From Chromohalobacter israelensis (GTDB taxonomy: Bacteria; Pseudomonadota; Gammaproteobacteria; Pseudomonadales; Halomonadaceae), in contig JQNW01000009.1 in the NCBI GenBank assembly GCA_000761475.1, forward strand, positions 1 through 64,000: a stretch of DNA of 64,000 nucleotides. The letters run 5' to 3'. The position numbers were made by a program, and so were the translations under genes. Positions 9,549-18,423 of this stretch are shown one piece after another; positions within the stretch are counted from its first letter, which is position 1; every line of letters begins with the position of its first letter. The notes beneath the pieces were generated by a model. It had not been told where the DNA came from. It saw nothing but the letters and a program-made list of their open reading frames with translations, and made no database searches.

Positions 9549-10352
9549 ATGCTGACCTATCCCGATATCGATCCCGTCGCCATCGCCTTGGGGCCCTTCA
9601 AGGTGCACTGGTATGGGCTGATGTATGTCGTGGGCTTCGTGGGCGCCTGGTGGCTGGGCCGGCGGCGTGCCGATCGGCTCGGGGTTCAGCCTGATGCGAT
9701 CGGGGATCTGCTGTTCTATGGGGCGCTCGGTGTAGTACTCGGCGGGCGCGTGGGGTATGCGCTGTTCTATGGCTTCGAGCGCCTCGCGGCCGATCCACTG
9801 TGGATCTTCCAGGTCTGGGATGGCGGCATGAGCTTTCACGGCGGCCTGATCGGTGTTCTGATCGCTGCCTGGCTGTTCGCACGCAAGCATCGACTGGCGT
9901 TCTTCCAGTTGACCGATTTCGTCGCTCCACTGGTGCCCCTCGGCCTGGGTGCCGGGCGTATCGGCAACTTCATCAACCATGAGCTGCCCGGTCGTGTGAC
10001 CGATGTGCCCTGGGCGCTGGTGTACCCGGGACTGGGTCCCGAGGGGCGGCATCCCTCGCCGTTGTACGAGTTCGCGCTGGAAGGCGTGGTGATGTTCGTC
10101 GTGCTCTGGTGGGTCTCAAGCCGGCCGCGTCGTCGTGGTATGATATCCGGTTTGTTCCTGTTGCTTTACGCGGTTTTCCGCTTCTCGGTCGAATTCGTGC
10201 GTCGGCCCGACCCGCAACTCGGGTTCATCGCCTTCGACTGGTTGACCATGGGCCAACTCCTGACCGTGCCCATGGCGCTGGCCGGCATCGCGCTGTGCGT
10301 GTGGTCGCGGCGCCAGCCGGTCGACGACGCGCGCATGCAGGCGGCGACGTGA
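9549..10352 (+). CDS. lgt: prolipoprotein diacylglyceryl transferase
   Basis: Inner-membrane enzyme that moves diacylglycerol from phosphatidylglycerol to the lipobox cysteine of prolipoproteins, the first step of lipoprotein maturation. The 267-aa product has seven hydrophobic segments. It carries [11 protein letters not shown], the [11 protein letters not shown] loop and the Lgt signature [16 protein letters not shown]. The start MLTYPDIDP is chosen for AAGGAG a few bases upstream; a preceding in-frame ATG lies before that site. thyA follows after 62 bases, so lgt-thyA-folA probably form one transcript, as in Pseudomonas. Confidence 0.96.
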   Translation: MLTYPDIDPVAIALGPFKVHWYGLMYVVGFVGAWWLGRRRADRLGVQPDAIGDLLFYGALGVVLGGRVGYALFYGFERLAADPLWIFQVWDGGMSFHGGLIGVLIAAWLFARKHRLAFFQLTDFVAPLVPLGLGAGRIGNFINHELPGRVTDVPWALVYPGLGPEGRHPSPLYEFALEGVVMFVVLWWVSSRPRRRGMISGLFLLLYAVFRFSVEFVRRPDPQLGFIAFDWLTMGQLLTVPMALAGIALCVWSRRQPVDDARMQAAT

Positions 10353-10414
10353 GCGCCGGCCACTCATTCTCGGCGCGGCCGTGCCGCGCCTTCACCGTTT
10401 AACGTTCGGACGAC

Positions 10415-11209
10415 ATGCAACCCTATCTCGACTTAATGCGCCACGTGCTCGAGAACGGCGTGGAAAAAAGTGACCGCACCGGCACGGGGACGCTCAGCGT
10501 CTTCGGCCATCAAATGCGCTTCGATCTGGCCGCGGGATTTCCGCTGGTGACCACCAAGAAGCTGCATTTGCGCTCGATCATCCACGAACTGCTGTGGTTC
10601 TTGCGCGGCGACACCAACATCGCCTATCTCAAGGAAAATCGCGTTCGCATCTGGGATGAATGGGCCGACGAGAACGGCGATCTGGGGCCCGTGTATGGCT
10701 ACCAATGGCGTAGCTGGCCGCGTCCGGATGGCGGCCATGTCGATCAGATCGCCAATGTCGTCGAGCAGATCAAGCGCAACCCCGATTCCCGCCGCCTCAT
10801 CGTCTCGGCCTGGAACCCGGCACTGGTCGACGAGATGGCGTTGCCGCCGTGCCACGCCCTGTTCCAGTTCTATGTCGCCGAGGGGCGGCTGTCCTGCCAG
10901 CTGTATCAGCGCAGCGCCGATATCTTCCTCGGCGTGCCATTCAACATCGCCAGCTACGCGTTGTTGACCCACATGGTGGCGCAGGCCTGTGACCTGGCGC
11001 CGGGCGAGTTCGTGCACACCCTGGGGGATGCCCACCTGTACCTCAACCATCTCGAGCAGGCACGCTTGCAATTGAGCCGCGAGCCTCGCGCGCTGCCTCG
11101 CCTGGTGCTCAATCCACGGGTCAAGGATGTGTTCGCCTTCACGTTCGATGACATCGCCATCGAAGACTACGATCCGCATCCACACATCAAGGCGGAGGTG
11201 GCCGTATGA
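10415..11209 (+). CDS. thyA: thymidylate synthase
   Basis: Converts dUMP and 5,10-methylene-tetrahydrofolate to dTMP and dihydrofolate. The 264 aa match the E. coli enzyme length. The nucleophile cysteine (about residue 146) is in [13 protein letters not shown]. The phosphate-binding arginine is in KSDRTGTGT, and the dUMP-binding segment is [18 protein letters not shown]. The stop overlaps the folA start by four bases (ATGA). The reaction product dihydrofolate is the substrate of that next gene, so coupled translation makes functional sense. Confidence 0.98.
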
Positions 11210-11793
11210 GTGACGCGACCCCACGTACCGAGACCTCCTGTATCGAGACGGTCGTGCCCATCGCGCTGGTGGCGGCGATGTCGCGCAACCGCGTCATCGG
11301 CGTCGACAACAAGTTGCCGTGGCATCTGCCCGAGGACCTCAAGTTCTTCAAGGCCGTGACCATGAGCAAGCCGCTGGTCATGGGGCGCAAGACGTTCGAG
11401 TCCATCGGCCGGCCGCTGCCCGGGCGTCTCAACATCGTCGTCACCCGCGACCGTGGCTATGCGCATGACCATGACGGGATTCGCGTGTGCCACGATCTGG
11501 CCAGTGCCCTCGACATGGCCGATGGCCAGGCCATCATCGATGGCGTCGAGGACATCTGCGTGATCGGAGGCGGCGAAATCTTTGCCGAGGCCTTGCCCTG
11601 CGCCTCGCGGCTTTACTTGACCGAGGTCGACATCGAGGTCGAGGGCGATGCCTGGTTTCCCGCGTTCGACGCCCGCGAGTGGCAGGAAACGCAGCGCGTG
11701 CCGGGCCAGGGCGGCGAGGGCAAGCCCGAGTACGCCTTCGTGCACTACACGCGTCGTGACGATGCCGGCATCGACGCGTCCGCCCAGACCTGA
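11206..11793 (+). CDS. folA: dihydrofolate reductase
   Basis: Reduces dihydrofolate to tetrahydrofolate with NADPH. The motifs are [29 protein letters not shown] (substrate site, Asp in LPEDL), [15 protein letters not shown] (NADPH site) and CVIGGGEIF. At 195 aa it is longer than the 159-aa E. coli enzyme: about 17 extra residues precede the conserved core and a tail follows the final strand. Translation is coupled to thyA by an ATGA overlap. An internal start near the core is not excluded, but the first ATG fits the overlap. Confidence 0.96.
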
Positions 11794-11933
11794 GAATGCG
11801 TGACGGGCGATCGAGGTTGCCAGCGCGCCGAAGCTGGCACAGACTTACCCGATAGCCCGCATGGGCTGGGCTTGTCTGCCGATGCGACGCGCAGGCGATT
11901 CGGTGGCCCAGCGTTGTTCAAGGCAACCAGGGA

Positions 11934-12704
11934 GTGCACGCCTTGCTGACCGACCACGCCGACGCCCTGTTCAGGGCACTGGAACATCATGCCGAGGCTT
12001 GCCAGGCCGAACTCGAGGCGGCTCGTGGGCAACTATCGGCACTCGAAGCGGAAAATCGTGCGTTGCGTGAGCGCTTGCTGGCGCTCGCCGAGCTGGAACC
12101 TGCCGAGGCCGAGACCCCGGCCACCCAGGCGGAGCTTCCCGATGCGGGAGCGAAGGCTCGGGGGCTGGGGCCGATCGCCTTTCGCGGGCCGCGTCGCACG
12201 TCGGAAACGGCTTCCTCGTCATCCTCCAACGCCTCGATGTCGGATGCATCGCCATTGTCCACCGAGTCGGATGACGAGACGCCCCAGGCCCGTCTGGCAC
12301 TGGGCGCGGAACATGAACCGCCGTCTCCCCAGGCGCTGTTGTCGCAATGGTATCGGCGCTATCCGGAAGCCTTCTTCAAGGGGCATACGCAGCCGCTCAA
12401 GACAGGCATCCACCTGGATCTCGTGGCGCGCGAGCCCTGGCCGGAAAAGCTCGTCCGTCGTGCGCTGGCCTGCTACGTGCATTTGCCGCGTTACCTAAAG
12501 GCCGTGCGCGCCGGCGTCATGCGGGTGGATCTCGACGGGCAGGCGGTGGAGGCCGTGACCGAAGGCGAAGCGCGCCACGCGCGCAAGCAACTCGACGGAC
12601 TGACGCAGAAGCAGAAAAAGCAGCAGCGCCACCAGCAGGAACGCAAGGAATCCGAGCAGCTGGAGCGCAAGCTGAGTCAATTGCTGGCCAAGCACGGGCG
12701 TTGA
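11934..12704 (+). CDS. ProQ/FinO-domain RNA chaperone
   Basis: A 256-aa RNA-binding protein. The ProQ/FinO domain lies in the C-terminal half (SQWYRRYPEAFFKGHTQPLKTGIHLDL through LPRYLKAVRAGVMRVDLDGQ). It is preceded by a coiled-coil-like N-terminus and a Ser/Pro/acidic linker. It ends in a Lys/Gln-rich basic tail (TQKQKKQQRHQQERK) likely to contact RNA. Such proteins stabilise sRNA-mRNA pairs in gammaproteobacteria. Domain order is reversed from E. coli ProQ, where FinO is N-terminal. The GTG used has AGGGA too close; a TTG three codons later is better spaced, so the start is uncertain. A strong terminator follows. Confidence 0.85.
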   Translation: MHALLTDHADALFRALEHHAEACQAELEAARGQLSALEAENRALRERLLALAELEPAEAETPATQAELPDAGAKARGLGPIAFRGPRRTSETASSSSSNASMSDASPLSTESDDETPQARLALGAEHEPPSPQALLSQWYRRYPEAFFKGHTQPLKTGIHLDLVAREPWPEKLVRRALACYVHLPRYLKAVRAGVMRVDLDGQAVEAVTEGEARHARKQLDGLTQKQKKQQRHQQERKESEQLERKLSQLLAKHGR

Positions 12705-12734
12705 ATGTCGCGCAAGACGGTAAAATGATGAGAG

Positions 12735-12761
12735 GAAAAAAGGGGCATAAGCCCCTTTTTT
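12735..12761. terminator. bidirectional Rho-independent terminator after the proQ-type gene
   Basis: Perfect hairpin AAAAAAGGGGC / GCCCCTTTTTT with an ATAA loop. A run of T follows on the plus strand and the mirror-image A run precedes it, so it can stop transcription in both directions. Confidence 0.92.
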
Positions 12762-12770
12762 CTTTCCATG

Positions 12771-13184
12771 ACTCCGTCCGTTGTCAGTCGCGCGACTGAG
12801 GGGGTACGACTTTTGTCGTAAACTCGGGTGCCGTTGAAGTTTGCCTCTTGTCAGCGATGCCCTGAGTCGTAAAGATGAGAGACCGTCGATGTCACGCCGT
12901 TGTCATGTCGCAGGCGTACGTTGACGTCTGGGCCTCGCGGGGCCGGCTCGCGGTGGAGGAAGGCTTGACCGATTCGTCAGGTAACGCGGAAGGAAAACAG
13001 TGTTTTTTTCTTGTTGCGTTCTCCGAAAGACCGGTATAAGGTTTCCTTGCGAGCATTGGATAACAACAAGGCTTTACGAACTCGTCTCGTCATTGCCCAA
13101 GGCATGTCGAGAGAAAACCGGGTCGAAAGCCGACTGCATTTGCAGACACGATCGAACAGTAAGCTAGTTAAGGAACCTATCGCG
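12771..13184 (+). promoter_or_regulatory. porin upstream region with sigma-70-like promoter
   Basis: This 414-base stretch has no convincing gene. TTGTTG (13011-13016) and TATAAG (13035-13040) are 18 bases apart. They would give a leader of roughly 135 bases before the porin ATG. Further upstream the motif GTCGTAAA occurs twice (around 12813 and 12868), a possible pair of sites for a porin regulator such as OmpR; this is inference. The leader is AT-richer than the surroundings, as expected for a highly expressed outer-membrane protein gene. Confidence 0.55.
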
Positions 13185-14315
13185 ATGAAAAAGACGCTCT
13201 TAGCGACTGCCGTTGCCGGTGCCCTGGGCGCCTCCGCTGGTATTGCACAGGCTGCCACTGTCTACAACCAGGACGGCACTCAGCTCGACCTGTATGGCAA
13301 CATCCAGATTGCCTACCGCTCCATCGACAATTCAGACGGTGATACCGAAGACGACCTGTTCGACAACGGCTCCACCGTCGGCTTCTCCGGTCAGCACGTC
13401 ATCAACCCGGGGCTGACCGGCTACTTCAAGGCCGAGTTCGAGCACAACGCCGATGAAGAAAAAATCGGTGGTGGCATCGATACTGGCGACCAGGCTTACC
13501 TGGGCATGAAGGGCAACTTCGGTGACGCCCGTGTCGGTTCCTGGGATCCGCTGATCGACGACTGGATCCAGGACCCGATCACCAACAACGAATATTTCGA
13601 CGTTTCCGACTCCACCAGCGATCTCGGCAACATCTACGGCGACGACGGCCTGGATGCCAATACAGACCGTGAAGGTGACAAGATTCAGTACGTCTCGCCG
13701 TCACTGGCCGGCCTGCAGTTCGCTGTTGGTGCGCAGTACAAAGGCGATGCGGAAGATGAGTTTGGTTACAGCGATGATGATCCCACAACCCCCGATTATG
13801 AAAACCAAGGCTCCAATGCCGGTTTCTTCGGCGGTGTGAAGTATACCGCGGGTGCCTTCTCCATCGCGGGTGTCTACGACAGCCTGGATAACTACGAGCT
13901 GCGCAACACCACGACCGGTGATGAAATTTCCACCGAAGCCTATGGTGTGAACGCTCAGTACACCATGGAAGCCCTGCGTGTTTCCGCCAAGGTGGAAAAC
14001 ACCGACGTCGAGTACGCTGGTGAGGATGGCGACATCATGCGCTATGCCTTGGGTGCTCGCTACGGCTACGGCTTCGGTGACATCTACGGTGCCTATCAGC
14101 GCGTCGATGCCGACGAAGAAGTGGCTGCTGTCGCTAACCCCGGTGGCGTGAACGGTGCTGGTGCTTACGAAGGTGACGACAGCTTCAACGAATTCTCGTT
14201 GGGTGCTACGTACAACCTGTCTCCGGCCATGTACACCTTCGTCGAGTACGCCAAGTACGATCGTACCAACGATGAAGATGACGGCGTTGCCGTGGGTGCT
14301 GTCTACAGCTTCTAA
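13185..14315 (+). CDS. general Gram-negative outer-membrane porin
   Basis: A trimeric beta-barrel porin for passive solute diffusion. The 376-aa precursor starts with a classic signal peptide (MKKTLLATAVAGALGASAG..AQA, cleavage before ATVYNQDG). Barrel hallmarks are LDLYGNIQIAYRS at the first strand, alternating aromatic strands throughout, and a C-terminal phenylalanine (VGAVYSF) for BAM recognition. The sequence is strikingly acidic (GDTEDDLFDNG, YSDDDPTTPDYEN), typical of halophile surface proteins. The ATG has AAGGAA nine bases upstream; longer in-frame starts would destroy the signal peptide. A perfect terminator follows at 14360. Confidence 0.95.
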   Translation: MKKTLLATAVAGALGASAGIAQAATVYNQDGTQLDLYGNIQIAYRSIDNSDGDTEDDLFDNGSTVGFSGQHVINPGLTGYFKAEFEHNADEEKIGGGIDTGDQAYLGMKGNFGDARVGSWDPLIDDWIQDPITNNEYFDVSDSTSDLGNIYGDDGLDANTDREGDKIQYVSPSLAGLQFAVGAQYKGDAEDEFGYSDDDPTTPDYENQGSNAGFFGGVKYTAGAFSIAGVYDSLDNYELRNTTTGDEISTEAYGVNAQYTMEALRVSAKVENTDVEYAGEDGDIMRYALGARYGYGFGDIYGAYQRVDADEEVAAVANPGGVNGAGAYEGDDSFNEFSLGATYNLSPAMYTFVEYAKYDRTNDEDDGVAVGAVYSF

Positions 14316-14359
14316 GCTGTCGATGCCCCAGCGATCTTGAAGATCGCTCAGAAAACGAA

Positions 14360-14384
14360 GCCGGCTCATCGAGCCGGCTTTTTT
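14360..14384 (+). terminator. Rho-independent terminator of the porin gene
   Basis: Stem GCCGGCTC / GAGCCGGC with a three-base ATC loop, followed by TTTTTT. It lies 45 bases after the porin stop codon. Confidence 0.93.
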
Positions 14385-14400
14385 ATGTTTCGCGCACGGT

Positions 14401-14437
14401 GTACAGAAGTTATAAATTTTCAGTACATAACTTGTAC
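14401..14437. promoter_or_regulatory. dyad overlapping the -35 of a predicted small-RNA promoter
   Basis: Inverted repeat GTAC-AG-AAGTTAT (14401-14413) and ATAACTT-GTAC (14427-14437) around a 13-base centre. The right arm ends in the TTGTAC used as -35, so a bound regulator would sit on the promoter. It lies downstream of the porin terminator and cannot be part of the porin transcript. Confidence 0.5.
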
Positions 14438-14466
14438 GACAGTGAATGGGCTGCTATGTTGAAGGT

Positions 14467-14572
14467 GTCCGAGTGGAAAGGGTGCTAACGGCATCTTGCG
14501 CGACGGCTGGTGTGAGCCAGCGATAGTCCATCCCTGCTCTGATTGACCCCGCATCCCTGCGGGGTTTTTTTT
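14467..14572 (+). ncRNA. predicted intergenic small RNA between porin and WYL gene
   Basis: A complete transcription unit without a reading frame. The promoter is TTGTAC (14432-14437), a 17-base spacer, then TATGTT (14455-14460). About 105 bases later there is a Rho-independent terminator: CCCCGC (14547-14552), loop, GCGGGG (14559-14564) and eight T. An internal hairpin GCTGG-TGTGA-CCAGC lies before the terminator. The terminator is oriented only for the plus strand, so it does not serve the WYL gene, which arrives from the other side. The porin has its own terminator upstream. The size, hairpins and U-tail fit an Hfq- or ProQ-dependent trans-acting RNA. No known sRNA family is recognised. 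Confidence 0.55.
14547..14572 (+). terminator. Rho-independent terminator of the predicted small RNA
   Basis: Hairpin CCCCGC-ATCCCT-GCGGGG followed by eight T on the plus strand. On the minus strand no T run follows the stem, so it acts one way. Confidence 0.9.
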
Positions 14573-14598
14573 GTCACCGACTCTGTAGGGTGGCGTGA

Positions 14599-15657
14599 TC
14601 AGAGGGAGCTTTCTTCCTCGGCGACAGCATCGCATGCCATGGAGGTGGGGCAGGGAGCACGAGCGAGAATCCGGCGCGCATCGTCGCGTATTTCTTCGCG
14701 CCAGGTATCGGGTTTGACGACCTCCACGCTGGCCCCCATTCCCTTTAGCCACCAGAGGGTCTGCTGGTCGTCGGGCAGGGTGGCAGTGAGCCGTTGCCAA
14801 TCGCCATGCGCCAAAGGCTCGAGGTGTTGCTCGTTCGACAGCGGTGTTTCGGAGAGTAGCCAGGCGACGTGTGGGGCAACGTTGGCGACCAGTTCGACAT
14901 CATCGGGCGTCTGCCGATAGCCGAAGGCACCGTCGGCGATATAGGCGTCGAGGTCGAACCCTGGCGATGCGCGCCACGGACACTGGCTGATGGTCGCGTG
15001 ACGTATGCGATGCAGCGCGAATTGGCGTATATCGTCGTAATCCCCCACGGTCGCCACCACATAGGTCACGCTGTACCGACTGACCAGGCCTTGTGGATGC
15101 AGGGTCAGCGTTTTATGGCTCTCGCGGCTGCGTGACAGGTAGCACACTTCGAGTGCCCGGTTTTCCAGCAGGGCCTGTGCCACGCACTGCCATACCGCAT
15201 TGTCGATGGAGGCGGGCAGGAGTGCCTTGCCATTGGGAAGGGCGCGCACACGTTGTGTCCACTGGCTAAGACCATTGTCGCTCAAGTCGTCCAGAACCCG
15301 GTGGGCATCGGCGAACTGAGGCGATAGCTGGTCGACGACCACGGGCGGTAGCAGTCCCTTGAGGTGTTCTTCGGCAAGTATCAGGGTAAGCGCGCTGGGC
15401 AGGTCCAGCGCCGGCAGGTGGCTTTGAAACTGGCGGTCGAAATACCAGCGGAAGGGTTTGTGCGAGTCGTCACAGATCAACGGGAAATGCAGTGCCAGCT
15501 TGTCGCGCAGATCCCGTTGCAGCGAGCGTGCATCGACCCTGAAGCCACGCTCGCGGAGCTTTTCCAGCAGCACGGGAGTGGCGATGCGGCCGGGGCTGCG
15601 TGGAATCAGCTGCAGCAGGGTCAGGTAACGAAAGAGTGTATCGCGCACATCGGACAT
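14599..15657 (-). CDS. WYL-domain transcriptional regulator
   Basis: A 352-aa cytoplasmic regulator. The N-terminus holds a winged helix-turn-helix (TPVLLEKLRERGFRVDARSLQRDLRDKL). A WYL ligand-sensing domain covers about residues 165-240 (ALEVCYLSRSRESHKTLTLHPQGLVSRYSVTYVVATV), followed by the WCX-type C-terminal extension. Many family members sense nucleic acids or nucleotides and control phage-defence or DNA-damage genes. The exact W-Y-L triplet is replaced here by Y-V-V in VTYVVA. It sits 99 bases after the metallopeptidase-like gene on the same strand, so the two probably form one operon; the AT-rich gap could also hold a separate promoter. Confidence 0.8.
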   Translation of the reverse strand: MSDVRDTLFRYLTLLQLIPRSPGRIATPVLLEKLRERGFRVDARSLQRDLRDKLALHFPLICDDSHKPFRWYFDRQFQSHLPALDLPSALTLILAEEHLKGLLPPVVVDQLSPQFADAHRVLDDLSDNGLSQWTQRVRALPNGKALLPASIDNAVWQCVAQALLENRALEVCYLSRSRESHKTLTLHPQGLVSRYSVTYVVATVGDYDDIRQFALHRIRHATISQCPWRASPGFDLDAYIADGAFGYRQTPDDVELVANVAPHVAWLLSETPLSNEQHLEPLAHGDWQRLTATLPDDQQTLWWLKGMGASVEVVKPDTWREEIRDDARRILARAPCPTSMACDAVAEEESSL

Positions 15658-15756
15658 GACATTCTCGCCTTTGATTACGTTTAATTACATATCGTTATCG
15701 GCTATTACCTGACTTTGTTTAGCATCATGGGGTTTAGTACCGCTGAATTTGCTCGC

Positions 15757-16461
15757 TCAAAGCTCGCGCAGGCGTTTGGCAATCGGGATGGGCAGATGCT
15801 GGGTGCATCGATAATCGTTGGCCAGCATGCGTGTATGGGCGCGCCAGCTTTCCGTCAGCCGTCGGTCGACCGTGCCCAGTCTGAAATCGGCATCACGCCG
15901 ACCGTTGCGCGATGACGGTGACGTCAGGCATTCCTGCCAGAGTCTATCTGTAGGGAGTTCCTGCTCCAGGGCGGGGTGGGTCAAAAGCCAGTCGTATACC
16001 TCGTGCGCCGGTCGCGTGACCTTGGCGAAGAACAGCACCGACGTACTGGGCAGGGCATAGCCTTGTTGCAACAGCAGGCTGTTGATTTCGTGATCCCATG
16101 CCAAATGCCAGAGAGCGTGCTCCGGGTCATCGGGCAGCAAATAGCCGAAAGCGCAGTGCCAGAGCAGATGGGCCTGCAGGTAACGGCGGCTTGCCGTATC
16201 TAGCGTAGCGCTGAAGCGAGCATCGAAGTAGAGCGCATGGCCATCGGTAGTCGCCGTGACGAGGCGGTCGTCGATCACGGGGATCAGTGGCAGGCTCGCT
16301 GCCAAGTCGGCATTCAGCGGCACCTCGTCGTTCCAGACCGCACGATCCGCCTCCCACAAGGCGAGCTGTTCATCTTTTAATGCCCAGGTTTCCTTGTCTC
16401 GAACACCGCCACGCTTGCGCGCGACATACGATGCCAGATGCGTCACCACCCCATTTTTCAT
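15757..16461 (-). CDS. DUF2201-type metallopeptidase-like protein, active site altered
   Basis: A 234-aa protein resembling the N-terminal putative metallopeptidase domain of DUF2201 proteins, which usually carry a C-terminal VWA-like part and pair with a MoxR-type ATPase. The expected HExxH reads HLLWH here (in QAHLLWHCAFGYL), so both histidines are present but the glutamate is Leu. The downstream helix WHLAWDHEINSLLL keeps the usual Asp and Asn. No VWA domain and no ATPase gene are present. The start has a near-perfect AGGAGGT five bases upstream. It precedes the WYL regulator in the same direction. Family assignment is by motif pattern and is tentative. Confidence 0.55.
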   Translation of the reverse strand: MKNGVVTHLASYVARKRGGVRDKETWALKDEQLALWEADRAVWNDEVPLNADLAASLPLIPVIDDRLVTATTDGHALYFDARFSATLDTASRRYLQAHLLWHCAFGYLLPDDPEHALWHLAWDHEINSLLLQQGYALPSTSVLFFAKVTRPAHEVYDWLLTHPALEQELPTDRLWQECLTSPSSRNGRRDADFRLGTVDRRLTESWRAHTRMLANDYRCTQHLPIPIAKRLREL

Positions 16462-16563
16462 GTCGACCTCCTATCGATAAAGACGAGATGGCATGAGTAT
16501 TGCGCCGGGTAGCGACAAGCGGTGTCGCAAAGTGGGCAACGCCGTAGCGTGACTCATGGCGCG

Positions 16564-16590
16564 AAAAGCCCGCGACGAGCGCGGGCTTTT
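16564..16590. terminator. bidirectional terminator between lipoprotein and metallopeptidase-like genes
   Basis: Stem AAAAGCCCGC / GCGGGCTTTT with a seven-base loop. It lies just past the lipoprotein stop codon on that gene's strand, where the A run of the stem reads as a T run. Confidence 0.8.
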
Positions 16591-16613
16591 CGGGTGCTAT
16601 CGATAGGGAATGC

Positions 16614-17129
16614 TTACAGCTGGCCCAGCAACCGCATGTCCTTGCGAAGTTCCTGGGGGACGTCTTCGGTCAGTACCAGGTTCAGCGTTTTTCCACCGTC
16701 ATGGCTGGCCACGCTCTCGCCAAGGCCTGCGTCGATATCGTCCGGGCTGAGGGTGTACATGGCGCCGGTCAGCGGGTCGACGACCAGCCAGCCGATCAGG
16801 CCGCCGAACAGGATATTGCCCCCGATATACCAGCCGTTGGGGGCACTGGTGATCGAAATTGCGCGCGAGTCGTAGCCTTCTTTGCTGAGCTCGACGGTAT
16901 AGCTCTTGCCACCGAAGTAAGAGCCATCGGCCTTTTTCAAGGTCACGGTCGTCGGCGTGGTGCCTTGAAAGACTTCCTGGCTATGTTCGTCGGAAATCAC
17001 CACGTCCGCCTTCGAAGGCGTGCTGTTGATCGTGATCTGCTGGTCCGTATCGCCCACGATGCTGGCGCAACCTGAAAGCGATACCATCCCCGCCGCGCAA
17101 ATGGCGGCTGCCGTTTTTTTGAGAGTCAT
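16614..17129 (-). CDS. lipoprotein with PEGA-like domain
   Basis: A 171-aa envelope lipoprotein. The signal peptide ends in the lipobox LSGC (Cys21), with Ala at +2, which predicts outer-membrane sorting. The mature part has ITINSTPSKADVVIS..FQGTTPTTVTLKK, the pattern of PEGA-type beta domains. A Gly-rich hydrophobic stretch follows (GWYIGGNILFGGLIGWLVVDPLTGAMYTL), seen in small lipoproteins that sit against the membrane. The start has AAGGGA five bases upstream. The function is unknown. A hairpin terminator follows and the neighbours point to an accessory region. Confidence 0.8.
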   Translation of the reverse strand: MTLKKTAAAICAAGMVSLSGCASIVGDTDQQITINSTPSKADVVISDEHSQEVFQGTTPTTVTLKKADGSYFGGKSYTVELSKEGYDSRAISITSAPNGWYIGGNILFGGLIGWLVVDPLTGAMYTLSPDDIDAGLGESVASHDGGKTLNLVLTEDVPQELRKDMRLLGQL

Positions 17130-17550
17130 GGTGTTCCCTTGCGTATATCGAATTTTAGTTAGCCCCGAAAGGCCGCGCTATCCTACCGGGGGCGAGCGCG
17201 TAGCTCAACGCAAATGTCTCATGGCTTAATTAGCGAGATAATGGCGTCATCATGCCCGCAAGACCCTGATTGATTCCATCGGATGCGGCGAAAATACCGG
17301 CAGCCGATGTAGCCCCAGACGCGTTGACGGCGGTTCCGGAGTGGCCATCCGATGACCGATGAAACGTAGGGTGCTGACGGACGAACGGCAGAGTGAAAAT
17401 CGCAGTGTCGAGGGCATGCGATGGGACCCGATTGGATTCGAGATTCATTTATCGGCTCGGGCCTGATCGGACGGGCGGAGTGTCGACAGCGCATCGGGAG
17501 TGTTGGCCGCACCGGGGAAATGACGTAGGAGTGGCTATAATCGCCACACG
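17130..17550. other. 421-base stretch without a supported gene
   Basis: No start, ribosome binding site and codon pattern combine into a credible gene. A minus-strand open stretch of 72 codons (17230-17448) contains protein-like text (GATSAAGIFAASDGINQGLAGMM) but lacks a ribosome binding site and a recognisable family, so it may be a decayed fragment. A TATAAT occurs near 17537 on the plus strand, without a convincing -35 and without a plus-strand gene after it. Confidence 0.5.
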
Positions 17551-18294
17551 CTAGGCGAGAGCGGTCTTGCTTACCAGAACCACGCCGAAGGCGATCAGCA
17601 TCAGCAGGACCACTCGGCGGAATGTGGCGGCGTCCATGCGCTGGCGCACGATGCCGCCGACCCTGGTGCCGGCATAAACCGGTATCAGCCCCAGCAACGA
17701 GATCCAGGCCGATTCGACCGTCATGAGGCCGAGCTTTGCCAGGCCCACCGCCATGATGACGCTCGACAGGCTGAAAGAGATGTTGATCGCCTGGATGAAC
17801 CGCTTGGGATCGAGCCGGAGCGCGAGCAGGAACGGCAATACCGGCATCACTTGCGAGCCGGTCATGCCATTGACCAGCCCCGTGAGGAAGCCGGAGACCG
17901 GCGCAAGCGTTCGGCCCAGGGCGTCCGGCATCGGCCGCCCTGGGCGAAGCAGCGTGAAGGCCCCGTATCCGATCAGGACGACGCCAAGTACCGCGCCGGC
18001 AACGAGGCTGTCGATAAGGTCCAGCACGACGAGGCCCAGCAGCAAGCCAGGAATGGTGGCGAGAAACATGGGCCAGAAGCGCCGGATCGTCTCGCCGAAA
18101 TGCCCCGCCTGCTTCATCACGATGGCATTGCTGACCAGGGACGGGATGATGACGAGCGGCATGGCGGATTTCAGGCCCAGGCCCAGCGCGAGGATGGGCA
18201 GCGCGGAAGTCGAGAATCCCAGGCCGGTTGCCCCCTTGACGAAGGCAGCGACGAAATAGGCACAGGCGATGATGACAACCGTCTCGATACTCAC
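17551..18294 (-). CDS. TSUP (TauE/SafE) family membrane permease
   Basis: A 247-aa inner-membrane transporter with about eight hydrophobic segments in two related halves. Each half begins with the family glycine-rich loop (AAFVKGATGLGFSTSALPIL and TGLVNGMTGSQVMPVLPFL). TSUP proteins export sulfite, sulfoacetate or other small organosulfur or organic acids. No sulfonate-catabolism gene is adjacent, so the substrate cannot be inferred. It is bordered upstream by the IS110 element; only 129 bases separate its start from the transposase stop, so its native promoter may have been displaced. Confidence 0.88.
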   Translation of the reverse strand: MSIETVVIIACAYFVAAFVKGATGLGFSTSALPILALGLGLKSAMPLVIIPSLVSNAIVMKQAGHFGETIRRFWPMFLATIPGLLLGLVVLDLIDSLVAGAVLGVVLIGYGAFTLLRPGRPMPDALGRTLAPVSGFLTGLVNGMTGSQVMPVLPFLLALRLDPKRFIQAINISFSLSSVIMAVGLAKLGLMTVESAWISLLGLIPVYAGTRVGGIVRQRMDAATFRRVVLLMLIAFGVVLVSKTALA

Positions 18295-18423
18295 AAGGTA
18301 ACCATACTCGAATGGGAATCAGATGAGAGTGTGCGGCGACGTCAACGGTCTGGCAATTATTCCCTGCGGCCGATCAAACGGCGATCAAAGCAATACTGGA
18401 TGCCTCGGACGCCCTTCTAAGAG

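Noticed and set aside
14460..14500. Segment GGTGTCCGAGTGG resembling the D-arm start of a Ser or Leu tRNA
   Set aside because: No T arm, no acceptor pairing and no anticodon stem follow; it belongs to the predicted small RNA.
17230..17448. 72-codon minus-strand open stretch with protein-like text
   Set aside because: No ribosome binding site, no family and no context; kept only as a note on the empty stretch.
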